DNA of 64,000 nt from Tetradesmus obliquus (GCA_030272155.1 CP126197.1:2232001-2296000), one strand, 5' to 3'. Shown: positions 31,641-44,470, counted from the stretch's first letter. Numbers and translations: made by a program. Notes: a model not told the origin generated them from the sequence alone.

Positions 31641-34600
31641 GCTGATGCTGGTGATGGTGAACCCAGCCTTGCCCAGCAGGTCATGCCACTGCTGCGTGGT
31701 GCGCTCCTTGCCACCAACCATGGTCTGCAGCAGCGCACAGGGCGGCGGGAGGGGGTGGGGCGAAGCGGGGTATCAGCACAGGTCGACAACAGCTTGGGGG
31801 GTGCAGCCCACAAAGTGAATGACAACGGCTTTGGCGACACACCAGCTGCGACAGGCGGTAAGGTCAGCAGACTCCTGGGCATGACACCTTCCTTAACAGC
31901 AGCAGTAACTGCTAATGAGATTGCATGCCTCAGCCAGGCGAGGAACTTGAGTTGACACTCAATGATTGCACCACTATCAAGTACTAATAGTGCTTCCCAG
32001 TGTACCATAATTTACTTTCCCCTCACCATCATGTTGATGTCCATGCCCTTAGCTGGGTGGAAGCCTGGCGTGCCGAAGCACGGCATCAGCCGGTCAAAGT
32101 TGACCAGCACAGAACCAGGGGCCATGCTGGCCCGCAGGTTGGTCAGGATGGTCACGCAGCGCTCGTCAGACCTGGCGCAGCAGCACGCAGCACAAGTTAA
32201 TGAAGTGTGGATGACAGTGGTTATTGTAGGCATGGTGTGGGTGTCCATGTGGCGCGCTAAGACAATGCGCCCAGTGCCTCTTCAGAGGCATGTTGTATTA
32301 TACATTAAGATTATGCACACATTGACAACATTGCTTCACATGCAGTCCAGGTTTCTTAGGTGGTGGACCTGGCGGGCAGCTCAGCTGGCATGCTGACCAG
32401 CAGATGCTGTTCACAGAACAAGTTGGGAGGTGATACTGTATGTGTCAGCAACAGGAGGTTTGGTGCAGCTCACCAGTCGTGCAGGATGCTCTTCATCACG
32501 TAGCAGTCGGCCTTGACGCCAATGGACTCAAAGAAGTCACCCTGCGTGCAGCACAGGTCAAGGTAAAGTCGGCAGCACAGCATGATTCACAAGCAAAGTT
32601 GCGTGAGATTGTTTGCTTGCAGGCCAAACCACGGCCACAAATGCAGGTCACCAGTGACAGGATAACTTGTCAGCAGCAAAGCCAATGTTGTGGTTTGAAC
32701 CGCACCTTCACCCAGCCAATCTTGCCCTTGAACCTGTTAGGCACATCAGGCACCATGTCCACCACAGAGGCCAGCTCCAACACAATGCCCTGCTGGACAC
32801 CTGCACGACAGCAACAGCAGCAGCAGCAGCAGCAGCAGCGGCGGTGGCGGCAGCGGCGGAGAATCATTGGCGTGTGCCGCTGCTGTGGCCGCTGGCGGCA
32901 GGTGCTGTCAGCGCTGGGCTGTCATCCTGTGTACCATCAACAATAGTCCTGGATGATCAATCGTTGGTCTGTGTACTCTGCGCTGTCAGCTTGCTGCTCA
33001 GCCAGTGAACCACAGCCTGAGGGTGCTGCACCAACAGCAACTTTTGGCTGAGTTTGGCTCTCTTTGTGCTGCCGCTGCCGCTGCCGCTGCTGCTGCTGCT
33101 GCTGCTGCCGCTGCTGCCGGGGGTGATGCTGCTATCCAGCTTCCAGCTGTTTGGTTGCGTGTACATGCAGGCCAGTACTGCCTGCGGCCCCACCTGGGTG
33201 TGCGTCCATGATGTCCATCAGCAGCCTACCGTAGCCGCCCCCAATGTCAGCCACCACGCGGTAGCCGCTGAAGTTCTGCAGGTTTGTGGAGCACAAATTT
33301 TTGACAAGTAATATAAGAGTTACTTGTAGAAAAGTTATCAATGTAGATCTTTGCAGTCTGCGCAACATGTACTGTGCACTTCAAGGCCCATTCATGCATC
33401 TGATGGTGCAGCATCTGGCACCTGCACACTGTACTGCATTAGGAATGCTGCTCCACCGGCACATGTGCAAGTTGCCAGCTGACTCCTCTGGACTGCAACG
33501 TGCTGAACTGGTGTTAACAAGGTAGTTCCACCACAGACAGGCAGGCAGGAAGGCAGGCAACTCGCTTCGGTGCAACATGATGCTGGAAAGCACAGCAGCA
33601 GAACACTCTAGGGTGCATCCTCACATGAAGCTTGGCGACGCCAGTGTCCATTGTTTTCGTGAACATCGTCATGAGCCGGTTGAATGTGTCTTCCTCCTCC
33701 TTGTTCTCAGGCAGAGTCAGGTACTGGAAGGCACCGCCTGGCAGGCCTGGCTGGAAGAACTCAAAGGCAGCCTTGCCTGCAAGCGTAACGCAAGCAGCAG
33801 CAGGACAGCTGCGTGTGAACACGACACCAGACTTCAGTGCTCGGCTTTTGGCCAGCCATAGAGTATGCAGGACACTCTGGGCTAGCTAAGCGCTGCTCAG
33901 CAGGCTGCTGCAAGCAGCTGTGAGGTCAAGTGGCAGGTGGAGAGGTTTGTTTGTGCCCCGCGGTGCGTGCGGTTCGGGGTGACGCCATGGTCACTCGACG
34001 TGCAAGGTGATATTTATGACCGGGTCACCTCCTTGACTGCCTGATCCAGATGCATCCAGGGCAAACTGGGCTCAGCAGGCTGCATAAAAGCAGCAGGCGC
34101 TGACGTGGCAGGTCACAGGCAGTGCATGCAGCACAAGGAGGCTGACGATGTCCTATTGTTTTCAGAAACTCTCCCAAAGCCCTCATCACCTTCTTTGACT
34201 GTATTGTCCAGGTGCATCCAGGGTATGTAGTGCCCGGCGTCTCCAAAGGCAGCAGCAGCACAACACAGCCCTGACGGGTGGTCAGACCGCAGGTGCTGCC
34301 CCATAGATGTCAACTTGAAGGCTTGGCCTGGCAGCTCTTCAAATATTCCAAACTGTGCGAGGTAGCGCAGCAGGCGGTACAGGTGGTCTTCGCTGCTGCT
34401 GGTGTGTGATGCCAGCTGGCTGATGGGCACAGCAGAGTCAGCCATGCCAGGAGCATCCATGACACCCAGCCTGACAGCAGCACGGAGAGCTATGACATGG
34501 GGAGATGCAGGATAGTGTACGGTTTGCTTGGAGGTGAGTGATACTTTGTTGTAGGGTGCGACGAAGGCAGCAGAGCTCGCAGCTTCAAGCAGCTTGCAAG

Positions 34601-34804
34601 TGCAAAAGTTGCTGCTGTGCTGGCATGGTGATGTGGTGCGAGCAGGCGCAAACCGGCATGCGTTGAATGAATCTTACCCTGCTGCTTCCAGTGCGCCGTG
34701 CACATGTCCAAGACAAGCTCTGCCTCGCTCGGTACTGTCACCTTCGCATCCACTGCTGCTGCTGCTGCTGTCTGGTCAGCACCATTCCTGACAGGAGAAG
34801 CCAT
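31590..34804 (-). CDS. COMT-type SAM-dependent O-methyltransferase, eight exons
   Basis: Exons: 34804-34678, 34489-34190, 33776-33625, 33275-33194, 32800-32706, 32541-32474, 32171-32027, 31724-31590. They join to 367 residues, the normal length for plant caffeic-acid/flavonoid-type O-methyltransferases. The N-terminal dimerisation helices include QALRAAVRLGVMDAPG and HLYRLLRYLAQFGIFEE. The SAM-binding loop is VVADIGGGYGRLLMDI in exon 4. Exon 6 ends in the catalytic MKSILHDW, whose His is the general base in this family. Exon 7 contains LRASMAPGSVLVNFD, and exon 8 ends QGPSMAAILAVPS. The small-molecule substrate cannot be read from the sequence; a hydroxylated aromatic or indole-type acceptor is an inference from the family. 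The first residues do not suggest a transit peptide, so it is probably cytosolic. Confidence 0.93.
34015..34245 (-). repeat. Echo of O-methyltransferase exon 2 donor
   Basis: The exon 2 end (34190 upward: ccttctttgactgtattgtc, then caggtgcatccaggg) is echoed in intron 2 at about 34026-34072: cctccttgactgcctgatcc, then agatgcatccaggg. Confidence 0.75.
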
Positions 34805-36294
34805 GGCGCCTAAACGACGGACGACAAAAAAACAGGCTCTGGAATGAAGTTACCAGCGTGAGGCAGTGCTTGTCCGGGGCTTTGAAACTGTATAGCACTG
34901 ACTGACCCGTTGGCTTTGGGCTCCGGAGTAAAAATCTTCACGGCTGGTGAGAAGTAGCGGGCGAACGTGAAGTTTAGGAAACATAACGGAACGCTGCTCG
35001 ACGGAATATCTGTTGTGGGTGCGAACAAGAGCAGTCACTGACGGTCGTACATGCACCTGGGTTGTCGAGAGAGTCGGGTGACATGGTTACATGGGCGCGG
35101 GAAACGGTACCAAAAATGTCAGGAGTTGCAAGAAACAATGCCACTTGGCTGCACATGGTCATCATCATGTTGCCGGGAGTCCCTTGCTAGCTCCATGGCA
35201 CAGCTGACACAGCTGCTGCTGCTTCTGGTGCTGCAACTTGTTGTGCAGCAGCACTAGCACTACAGTCATGCCAGGCCTTGCACCCAAATGCGAGCATGCC
35301 CATACACCAAACTTCCCACATGCCGCTGGAACACCGGTCGACTCTGAAAACGACAACAGTGCCATACTACAACAAGCGTGACGCATACCTGCTGCCATTA
35401 TCGCCATCGCAAGACGACATCTTAATTCTGTCATGACAAGGCCATGCACCTGCCACAACCCAACAGCAACGGTTCCAAGAAGACGAGTCGTGACTGCAGC
35501 CACAGCTACAGCAAGGCAAGCGCCAAACAAGGTGCCTGATCGACATGCCATTCAAAGTGCCAGGAAGTGTGAGCGACCCGGGTGGGGCAATGCATTGCAG
35601 ATTGACTCTGCGCGGCCTGCTTTTACTGGCATCCAGGTTCGTTGCCTCAACCATCGTTGCATACACAAGCCACTGCCCTGAATGGTGTGCGGACCCTAAT
35701 GACAGCCCTGCTGCTGCTGCTGCTGCTGCTGCTGGGACGGGCCTGGGGCACTTGCCCAGCATCTGCAGCGGCATGGCTCGTGCAGCTGCTTCTGCAGCTG
35801 CATACGCATTGTAAGCTGCCCAGCACGCTGTTCCAACGCCAGCAAATGCCCCAGCCGTGCTGCCAGGGCTGCTCGCAGCAGCCAGCACACCAATACTATT
35901 GAAGCCTGCCATCAAGCCACACTCACTCCACGTCCAACAACATAACACGCTGTTTGTGTTGCTCCACTAATGCCAAGCCTGCTGTCACGCCACGCTGGCC
36001 CCTGCCGGCGGCACTGGCAGCGGCTCCGAGCAGCCAGCCAGCTGCTCCTTTGGCTGATGTCAGCACCCTAAGCACACCTTGATGGATCCCAGATGTAAAG
36101 CCCTCATTTCAAGCTATGCTGGCCCCTGGCCGCAGCGCGGCAGCCAACAGCGGCTCCAGGCAGCCGCTGAGCCAGCTTCACCCAAAACGGCTGCACAGGC
36201 CTACACTCAAGCCACCGGCCCCTGACAGCAGCGCTGCAGCCAGCAGCGGCTGAGCCCCAGATGTTGTCATGGCTGCACTGGCCTGCCGCTATGT
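34805..36294. other. Intergenic region between methyltransferase start and UTP15 stop
   Basis: Holds the methyltransferase promoter and the UTP15 3' flank. The right part (about 35985-36290) is made of copies of the UTP15 gene end. A frame at 35948-35480 (-) is rich in Ala and Gly (VGTACWAAYNAYAAAEAAA) but matches no family I recognise. I leave it unassigned. Confidence 0.45.
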
Positions 36295-36355
36295 TTAAGC
36301 TATGCTGGCCCCTGACAGCAGCGCCGCCGCCAGCAGCGGCTCCAGGCAGCCTGCC
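35985..36355 (-). repeat. Four copies of the UTP15 3' end
   Basis: The end of the last UTP15 exon with its stop (about 36295-36355) is repeated, with decay, at about 36215-36250, 36112-36168 and 35988-36040. Shared + strand core: gctggcccctg, cagcagcggct, ccaggcagcc. The 36112 copy even repeats aagctatgctggcccctg, which contains the stop region. Confidence 0.8.
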
Positions 36356-39300
36356 AGCCGCAGCAGGCTCTCCTGCAGCGCCACCTCCTGGCGCAGCGCG
36401 TCGCGCAGCTGAGCCAGCGCGGCGTCGACCTGAGCAGCACAGGCAAGAGGCAGCGATGCAGCGCAGCAGCAAGGCCGATGTATATGACTCTGACAACAGG
36501 TAAGCAGAAAGAGCTTAGGAAGCAGGCAGTGTTAACGTGCTGGTTTCTGTGCCGGCAGTTTCTGTCAGCGCTGTGACAAACACCCGAAGGCAAGCACAAA
36601 GGCACTACATGCAACATCAGCAGGCGCAGGCGCTCCAACACGCAAAGGATTACATCGCACAAAACAGACGTGCAGTTGCAACACCGTTGCAAGCACATTG
36701 AAGCAGCGCGCAGCACGCACCTGCTCGTCTGTGTGCACCACAGGCGCATACAGATCCAGCACCCGTGCAGCCACGCCAGCCAAGCTCGCACTGTGCCGGG
36801 GGTCCGTGATGTGCTTTGAGAGGTGCCGCAGCAGCGGCAGCAGCGAGGCCGCATCCCTGCCGGCCAGTGCTGAGTGCAGCCCGCCGCGCGCTGCCAGCTC
36901 ATCTAGCAGGCTGTGGATGACGTCAGCGCGCTGCGTTGATAGTGCTGAGTCCAGCGCATCCCTGCAGGACAGAAGCACACACAACCGCAGACGCAGGACT
37001 GTGATTATTGTGTTTGTTCAGGGGTGCTGTGTTGTGTTGACAGCGCATAGTCTCGTGCACCCTTGCGGGCCAGAGCATGTAGCAGCAGGATTGCACACGC
37101 GATGATAAATGATGAATGATTTGTGTTGCAGTGGCAACGCTGCCAGCTCATCTGCAGGCTGTGGATGACGTCAGCGCGCGTTTACAGCGCAGATTCCAGC
37201 GCATCCCTGCAGGTCACAACATAGGATACAGGGTGATGCAGCGATGCTATGTTGTGTCATGCAGCAGGCTGTGGATGACGTCAGCACGCTTCGTTGACAG
37301 CGCTGAGTCCAGCGCATCCCTGCAGGACAGAGCATGTTGCAGCACAGACACAACAAAGTTACGCTGTGCTTCATTGACAGGGCACATCCCAGTGCTTCCC
37401 ACAGGCCACACCAGTAATGAATGAAGCAGAGATCCTCAAATCTCAGCTGCGAAAATTTCCCACTACATCGACTGGGGTGAAGCGGCGGCAAACACCCAAA
37501 CCAAGCACAACCCGTATGAGCACAAGACCAAGTTTCATTCCGCGATACGCTTCCCACCTGTATCAGAATGTGCGCAGCGCCCTATCGTACTGCGCCACTT
37601 GCACCCGCCGCCGCGCCGCCACATCCCTGCTGCCTGCCTTGACGCTGCCAAACACAAAACAACTCACACGGCCTTCACACAAAACCAGCATGCACACAAC
37701 ACTTCGCAAGGCAAAACAACGCTGCAGAGACTTCCAAACGACACCCACATGAAACGAGCATGCACAAAGCATTTCAAAAGCACACAATGCTGCATCACAT
37801 GAACATCTGGTGCAGTCTCACCTGTATCGGAACGCGCGCAGCGCCCTATCGTATGGGGCCAGATGCACGCGCCGCCGCGCCGCCACGACCACGTCCCCGC
37901 TGCCCGCCTTGGCGTTGCGGCCCCGCAAGAAGAAGCGGAAGTTGGCTGCAGTGAGGCGCGGCGCGCGCCGCCGCCGCTGCGCTGCTGCTGCTGCACCGCC
38001 CTGCAGGTACGCGAAAAGTGACAGCACCAGCCATTACTTGCTGCAGCCGTTCTGCGGTTGCTCCTTCAAAGGCAACTGAAACACCAGCAGCACCAACCAT
38101 GCAACACAATTGCACAAGCTGATCCTCCACAAGTGCCCAGCCAACATCCTGCAGGGGCCCCAACCTAAAACTACCAACACACCCTTCAAGTTCACTACCG
38201 CACCAGCCCTCACCCGCACCACCTTTGGCTTTGCAAGCTTGCGCACCGACAGCATGCAGTCAGCCATACCCACAGCCGCCTTAACATACAGCTTGCTTGC
38301 TGCTTGCTGCGCTAGTCCTGGTGCTGCCATGACGCACCAGCAGGTAACCATGCGGAGCACGCATGCAGTGGCCTGACCCCACCAGAACATGCTGCGCCTT
38401 TCCCAATACCGTGCAGGGGCCAAAACCCTCACTTCCAAACCCTTCCAAACCCCAACAAGATCAAATCCCGACCAGCCCTCACCTGCACCACTTTTGGCTT
38501 CGCGTGCTTGCGCACCGACAGCATGCCATCTGCCATACCCACAGCAAGCAGCGAGCAGTCTGCACTTAGGCCCAGCCCTGTCACCGGCGCCGGATATTTT
38601 GAAGCATGTGTTACTTTGAAGTCATCCAGCTCAAATATCTTCACGTGGCCGTCTAGTGAGCCGGCCAGCATGCGGGGTGCTGCTGCTGAGTCAGGGCCGG
38701 CGTATGGTGAGAGCTTCACGCAGGTGACTGTCTTCTGGAAGTTGGACAGCCGCCGCAGCAGCTTGCCGCCGCTGCAGCAGCAGCGTGTGCAGACGGATAT
38801 GGAGGCGGGGATAGAACAGGCAGCAACGCTGTGTCAGGAGTTGCTTGGGTGCAGATACACGCTAATCAGGCCTTCGCACGACCCGCTTACACCCGATATT
38901 GCAGGAGCAGCAGCAGCAGCAGCAGCACCAGCAGCAGCAGCAGCAGCACCAGCAGCAGCAGCAGCACACAAGAAAGGCAGAGTAGGGTGAGAGCTTCACG
39001 CAGGTGACGGTCTTCTGGAAGTTGGACAGCCGCCGCAGCAGCTTGCCACCACTGCAGCAGCAGAGTGTGAAACAAGGCAGCGAGGCAGAGAGACAGCGGA
39101 GCAACAGAGTTGAAAAGAAGGGCAAAACAGGCTGTTCTGGAAGTTTGCCAGCCGCCGCAGCAGCTTGCCGAGGCTGCAGCATGACAGATGTGCAGACGGA
39201 GAGGAAGGGGCGAGAAGTGTCAGCATATCATGCTGTATGCGGAATGCAGTTACAGACAACAGTTTAAAAGACGTTGCCAGTACATCCTTACACCCAGACA

Positions 39301-40314
39301 TGCAAGCTGCCCACCCACCTCAGCAGGTCCCAGATGCACAGGTTGGCGCCCCCCGCTGTGACCAGCAGCCCGCCTGACGCACAGAAAGCCAAGTCCTCCA
39401 CGGGCACACCAAAATCACGCATCCGCTAGATCTGCTTAAACACATCAATGTAGCAGAGCAAGGACACCACAGAGCAGCAGCAAAAGCCCCATGTCCTGCA
39501 AGCGAACACACCCACCTCAGCAGATCCCAGATGCACAGGTTGGTGCCCCCCGCTGTGACCAGCAGCCCGCCTGACGCGAAGAAAGCCAAGTCCTCCACAG
39601 GTGCCCCATGATCGCAGCTCATGCTGGCCTTGCCGCTGCGCACATCCCACAGCTTGACAGTGTGGTCGTAGCCGCCTGCAGTGCAGCAATATGCGGACAT
39701 GTTTGATATTGTTTACATAAGACTGCTGTCTGTTGCTTGCTCCTTGATGCGCTCATCCCACAGCTTCACATAGTGGTCGTAGCCGCCTGCAGGTTCATGA
39801 AATGAAAAAAACAAAGGTTAATCAAGGATGGCAGGTTGATGCGACTGAGTGCTGCACGCAGCACGCACACACCCCATTCACGTCCAAACACACTCACAAC
39901 TGCACTCACAACTGCTGCGCGGTGTGCGCAGCTCCAACAACCTTTATGGCAAGCAAACGGCACTTGACGCGCTTGCACTCAGCCCCCACTGCAGCTGCAC
40001 TACTGCTAGCAGAGCTGCTGGTGCCCCTGCAACTGCTGCTGCTGTTGCTGCTGCGCTGCTGGCCTGGTCATCATCAGCAACAGCACTCACCTGACGCCCG
40101 TGTCGCTGCTGCTGCAGCTGCTTCTACTGCTGCTGCTGCTAGCGCAATGCCTATTCATCATCAGCAATCGGCACGCACCTGACGCCCAGGTGTCGCTGCT
40201 GCTGGGGCCAGCTGCACCTGCTGCTGCTGGGGCCAGCTGCTCCTGCTGCTGCTGGGGCCAGCTGCACCTGCTGCTGCTGGGGCCAGCTGCACCTGCTGCT
40301 GCTGGGGCCAGCTG

Positions 40315-40350
<36 letters not shown>

Positions 40351-42400
40351 AGCCTGGTTTGATTTCACCAATCTTCACCCACCTGATGCCCAGGTGTCGC
40401 TGCTGCTGGGGCTGACTGCTGCCGCCCTCACGTAGTCCTCGTGCCCCGTCAGCCGCAGCAGCTGCTTGCCGGCTGAGATGTCCCACCAGCGCAGCGTGAC
40501 GTCGTCGCTGCCGCTGAGCACGTGCGTCTTGTCGGGGGCAAAGCGTGCCACGTGTACTGGCCGCTGGTGGCCCTTGAGCTGACGCAGCACTGAGCGGCTG
40601 CTGGCGTCAAAGACCTGCAAGGCGCATTGAAGGTGCATTTGACGCAGCACTGAGCAGCTGTTGGCGTCAAAGACCTGAAATAGGGGTCAGCAGAAGATGC
40701 GGCGCGTCGATATGTGTCAAGAGCTTCTTGATTTTGCGACGTACGGTGAGCGCACAGCTGTAGGCATGTGTGCGAGATCTGCATACATGCTTGCTTGCAG
40801 CTTGTTGCTTCTCAATGCTCTGAGGCTGAGCAACGCAGCATCAGCACGCAAGCCTGCACCCTTGGCAACATGAACGTGTTGCAGGCCATGTAAAACAAGT
40901 CCAACAAGTGATAACACAACGTTCGTAGTCACAAAGCAGTGTGATGCACTGTCATCCCTTGCACCAGCAGCCTGCCGTCCTGCCTGAAGCAGCCGCTGTG
41001 TACCATGTGACATAACTAACGCAATCCATCCCAAAGTAACACATATACAGCATCATTGCAACGCACCTGCACGATGCCGTTCTGCCCACCAGCCACCAGC
41101 AGCTTGCCGTCCTGCCTGAAGCAGCTGCTGTGCAACATATGACAGAAGTAACGCAATTCAACCCCCAGATAACATATCAATAACACAATTGTAACGCACC
41201 TGCACGATGCCGTTTTGCCCGCCAGCCACCAGCAGCTTGCCGTCCTGCCTGAAGCAGCCGCTGTAGGCCACATCCTTGAAGCGGGAGAAGGTGCGCCGCA
41301 CCTGCCTTGTTAGACCATCATACACGATGACCTGCGACACAGAGGCACAAGTGCACACAGACAGCCCACAGATGTTATGTTACTGAGAGAGAGACTACAA
41401 TCAAGTGTGTTTTGCTGCTGCACTGCAGAGGCTGGCGTCAGGCCATCATACACTATGACCTGCGGAACACATGACAACACGTAAGCACAGGCACGATTTC
41501 AGGCAGACAAGCTACATGTGTGGGGTTGTCGGCTTCATATTGCTTTCGCAAAGGCTAACAGAAGCCGTGAGGCTCAACTGCCACACCTGGCATCAGCTGG
41601 CAGCTGCATAAGCCGCTGCCCTCCCGTGTTTTTGCTGCTGCTGCTGCTGCTGCTTCCTGTCTGTCTTCAACGCTGTTTGAGCAAAGCAAGAGCAGCCAAG
41701 ACCCCAAGCGTGCCCCCTGCTGCACAGGTGCTGGCGCTCACCCTAGTGGAGGCGGTGACTGCAAAGTTGTATGGGTACTCCTGGCAGAAATCTACATTGG
41801 TGACAGGGCCAAACTGCGCAGCAGCAGCAACGGCGGCAGCAGCAGCAGCAGCACAGCGGAGCACAATGTAAGGTGAGCGCTCGCTTGGCGAGAGCGTGGT
41901 GTTGGCGTGCTTACTTGGTGGTCCTGGCACCATCTGCGGATAGAGTCAGCCATACTGGGATGAGCACGTGATTGGGGCCAAAAGGGTTGACACTAAACAG
42001 CATCGCACATTCTACAAAACGATGCAAACATACAGCATTGCTTGGCAGTGGCTTCAGATGCATGCCAGCTTAACAGAGAAGCTGGTCGTCTGCACAACTG
42101 CGGCTGCCTGTAATACAGTGCTTGGTGTTCAAAGGCAACAAAAGGCTAAGTTTTGTATGTTGTTTGCTGGGTTGCCGGCCTGCTGCTGCTGCTGCTGCTG
42201 CCACTGCTGCTGCTGCTGCTGCTGCTGCTGCCGCCACTGCCACTGCCGCCAGAGCCTGGCAGAGCCCTGGCACTCACCTGCTTGGCAAAGACTGGCGCCT
42301 TGAACTGCTTCCAATACTTGCCCTCAGCTGTCTCTCTGATAGACCTAGCTGGGAACTGCTTGACTGCAAGTTTGCGATAGTCCCCTGCTTCGTACTCCAT
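36295..42400 (-). CDS. UTP15: UTP15, WD40 subunit of the small-subunit processome
   Basis: UTP15 is a nucleolar WD40 protein of the t-UTP/UtpA subcomplex, needed for rDNA transcription and early 18S pre-rRNA processing. Exons: 42400-42278, 41813-41742, 41331-41200, 40614-40383, 39675-39516, 38771-38483, 38000-37822, 36961-36721, 36429-36295; they join to 520 residues, the family's normal length. The start MEYEAGDYRKLAVKQF then YWKQFKAP, and FGPVTNVDFCQEYPYNFAVTAS, match the N-terminus. WD repeats include KDVAYSGCFRQDGKLLVAGG, LSGSDDVTLRWWDISAGKQ, SGGYDHTVKLWDVRSGK and MLAGSLDGHVKIFELDDF. The C-terminal UTP15 helical domain has DALDSALSTQRADVIHSLL and YAPVVHTDEQ. Almost every intron carries duplicated exon ends (listed separately). 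It shares a divergent upstream region with the RlmN gene. Confidence 0.96.
36915..37400 (-). repeat. Three to four copies of the UTP15 exon 8 acceptor
   Basis: The true acceptor (36961) is echoed at 37206 and 37320, with a fainter remnant near 37370-37400. Shared + strand core: ggctgtggatgacgtcagc, then ag[t/a]tccagcgcatccctgcag. The acceptor CTGCAG is intact in each clear copy. Confidence 0.9.
37550..37925 (-). repeat. Echo of UTP15 exon 7 donor end
   Basis: About 100 bp of exon 7 and its donor (37815-37920) recurs at 37553-37655, 262 bp away. Shared: cacctgtatc.gaa.g.gcgcagcgccctatcgta and gcacccgccgccgcgccgcc-like blocks. Confidence 0.9.
38218..38550 (-). repeat. Echo of UTP15 exon 6 donor end
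   Basis: The exon 6 end and donor (38475-38550) recur at about 38213-38285, again about 262 bp away. Shared: caccac.tttggctt.gc then gcttgcgcaccgacagcatg and gccatacccacagc. Confidence 0.9.
38715..39178 (-). repeat. Three copies of the UTP15 exon 6 acceptor
   Basis: The start of exon 6 (up to 38771) is echoed at about 38989-39060 and about 39129-39176. Shared: gtcttctggaagttggacag then ccgccgcagcagcttgcc and ctgcag. The nearest copy is almost identical over 70 bp. Confidence 0.9.
39315..39790 (-). repeat. Echoes of both ends of UTP15 exon 5
   Basis: The donor end of exon 5 (39510-39605) recurs at 39317-39410 (cacctcagcag.tcccagatg, ccgctgtgaccagcagcccg). The acceptor end (39640-39680) recurs at about 39745-39790 (tcccacagctt.aca.tgtgg then tcgtagccgcctgcag). 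Confidence 0.9.
40080..40680 (-). repeat. Echoes around UTP15 exon 4, with CTG-rich units
   Basis: The donor end of exon 4 (cacctgatgcccaggtgtcg at 40378) recurs near 40178 and 40089. Between them, five near-identical units of about 24 bp (ggggccagctg[c/t]acctgctg-like) fill 40203-40320. The acceptor end (tgacgcagcactgag then ctggcgtcaaagacctg, 40579-40617) recurs at about 40637-40678. Confidence 0.85.
40955..41470 (-). repeat. Echoes of UTP15 exon 3 on both sides
   Basis: The exon 3 donor end (41192-41262: cgcacctgcacgatgccgtt, ccagccaccagcagcttgcc, gtcctgcctgaagcag) is repeated at 41059-41130 and, partially, at 40958-41000. The exon 3 acceptor end (ccatcatacacgatgacctg at 41315) recurs at about 41443-41463. 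Confidence 0.92.
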
Positions 42401-42889
42401 GCTGGTGGGCTTGCTGCTGCTACTGCTGCTGTCACAGTACTGGCCCGTGCAGCTCCATGGAAAAGCACATGCACTCAGGGAACTGTAACAATAGTTTGGA
42501 ACGTTATGGATAAGACAAACAGCTGCAGGATATGGTAAGGTGACAGGTTGGAATTTGATGGCGACGGCAAGGAGCTAGGTACGGTCCTTAACCCTTTATG
42601 ACAATATCAATGGTCCTTCCAAATACGTACAACACCATAGAGTACAGCGAAACAGCCAGGTTGCTTTTGCCGCAATGACATCTCTGGGGTAACAGTGCCG
42701 TTCTGTCTGCTGCCTGGTGTACACAGGACCTCTCATTGCTGCGTCCGCTGATGGTGTCTCTGAAAAACATTTAGTTGTTTCAAGTGCGGCACTGTTGGCG
42801 TGTCAACCTGCAGTTGCAGGCACCACCAACTGCCCAATTACTACACCAGCAACAAGTGTTGAGCTCAGCATCGAAATCAATCTGCTGAA
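42401..42889. promoter_or_regulatory. Divergent promoter region of UTP15 (-) and the RlmN gene (+)
   Basis: Only 489 bp separate the two start codons. A shared bidirectional promoter is plausible, and both genes act in RNA biogenesis. I cannot identify specific elements. Confidence 0.45.
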
Positions 42890-44433
42890 ATGCTGATGCA
42901 TAGAGCGAGTATGCTTTGCAGTTCACGGTCTGGTCTGCGATTGCTTGCAGCGTCACGCAGCAGTGTTGCCAGGCCTTGCAGCAATGCTGTGGTGGCAGTG
43001 GCAGCAGCCCATGGGGCAGGAGCCGCACGTGCAGCCAGCATGCAATTGCACACAAGCAGCAGCAGGTTAAGGACTCAGGTGAGCTTTCCTGACAGTTTAA
43101 AGAGACTTGTACTCTGTTTTGAACGCCTGCATGCGCCAATTTTGCTGTCCTGCAAGCTGATTTCTTCTGTTTCAGGCAAACACACCCACCCACTTCACTA
43201 AACCTGTGTCTGCTGCAGGTCACAGCCAGGTCAACACGGCCAGCTGCATCTGCAGCAGCTGCAGCAGCAGCAGTAGATTGCGCAGCACTGGATGTCCCTG
43301 CGTTGCCGCTGTCATGTGCAGACAGGCCTGGCATTTGGGACGCTGATGGCAAGCTGATGCTGAAAAACCTCACTTTTGAGGAGGTGCAGGAGTGGTGTGA
43401 GGCAGCAGGTGCGCTGCAGGTTTTTTTTCATAATTACACTCAAAGATCTGGTGTCTTAAGCCTTGGTGGCAGGACGATGCATGGGCTGGTGCCGTGCCAA
43501 GAGCATAGGCTCGTGCATGTGGCAGTGCTCACCCAGCACCCTGTCAGAGCAGCAGATGTGTGCAGATGGTTATGTAGTTTCTTCTCACTCTGAGGTCTCC
43601 AGGTCTGCCACACATGCATAACAATACGGTCATCAGCAATGTCGAAGTCTGCTGAGTATGCGTCATCCCCATCTTCATTTTGATGCTCGTCATCTCCAGG
43701 CCATGACGCCAAGCGCTCCGGGCAGCTGTGGCGGGCCATGTATGGTGATAAGTCCTGGGTCCGCAGCTTGGATGAGGCCGACGCAACAGCACACCGCTTT
43801 GCAGCATCCTTCAAGGCAGCAGTGGCAGCAGCAGGCAGCCTGTGCGGGGGCCTGACGCTGCAGAGCGTCAACACAGCACGGGATGGCACGCACAAGCTGG
43901 TGTTTGCGCTGCATGGCGGCCCTGCTGGCGGCAATGTGGAGACGGTGCTGATCCCTATGACAAACAGGTGCGGCTGGAGCTGCTGACTTGCTTCTGTGAT
44001 GGCAAGATGTGTGTGGAACACGCTGGAGGATGTCCACTTTTAAAGTTTCAAAGAATTGTTATGTGTTGTTGTGTTGCTTGTGTGGCAGCAATGACGCAGC
44101 GCAGCTGTCTGCAGGCGTTTTAGCAACCCCAGCTGGGTTGTGTTATGCCTTGTTGGCATATACGCAGCCGAGAACAAACGTTTGACCTGGAATCGGCAGT
44201 CAACTTGTGGCAGTAACCTGCATGAGCCTCTGTGACTGGCTGTGCTGATGCTTCCCTTGCTGCTGCTGCTGCTGCTGCTGCCGCCTCCTGCAGGGATGGC
44301 AGCCAGCTGCGCTACACGGCCTGCCTGTCCTCACAGGTCGGCTGCGCCATGAACTGCCAGGTGGGGCGGCTGCTTGCTGCAGAAGGCAGCATCTGCAACA
44401 GCAGCATCTGCATCAGCAGCGTCAGTGGCATGG

Positions 44434-44470
<37 letters not shown>

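Noticed and set aside
35367-35948. 193-codon Ala/Gly-rich frame between the methyltransferase and UTP15
   Set aside because: No recognised domain, no convincing splice or start context, and composition typical of triplet-rich noncoding DNA here. Left unassigned.
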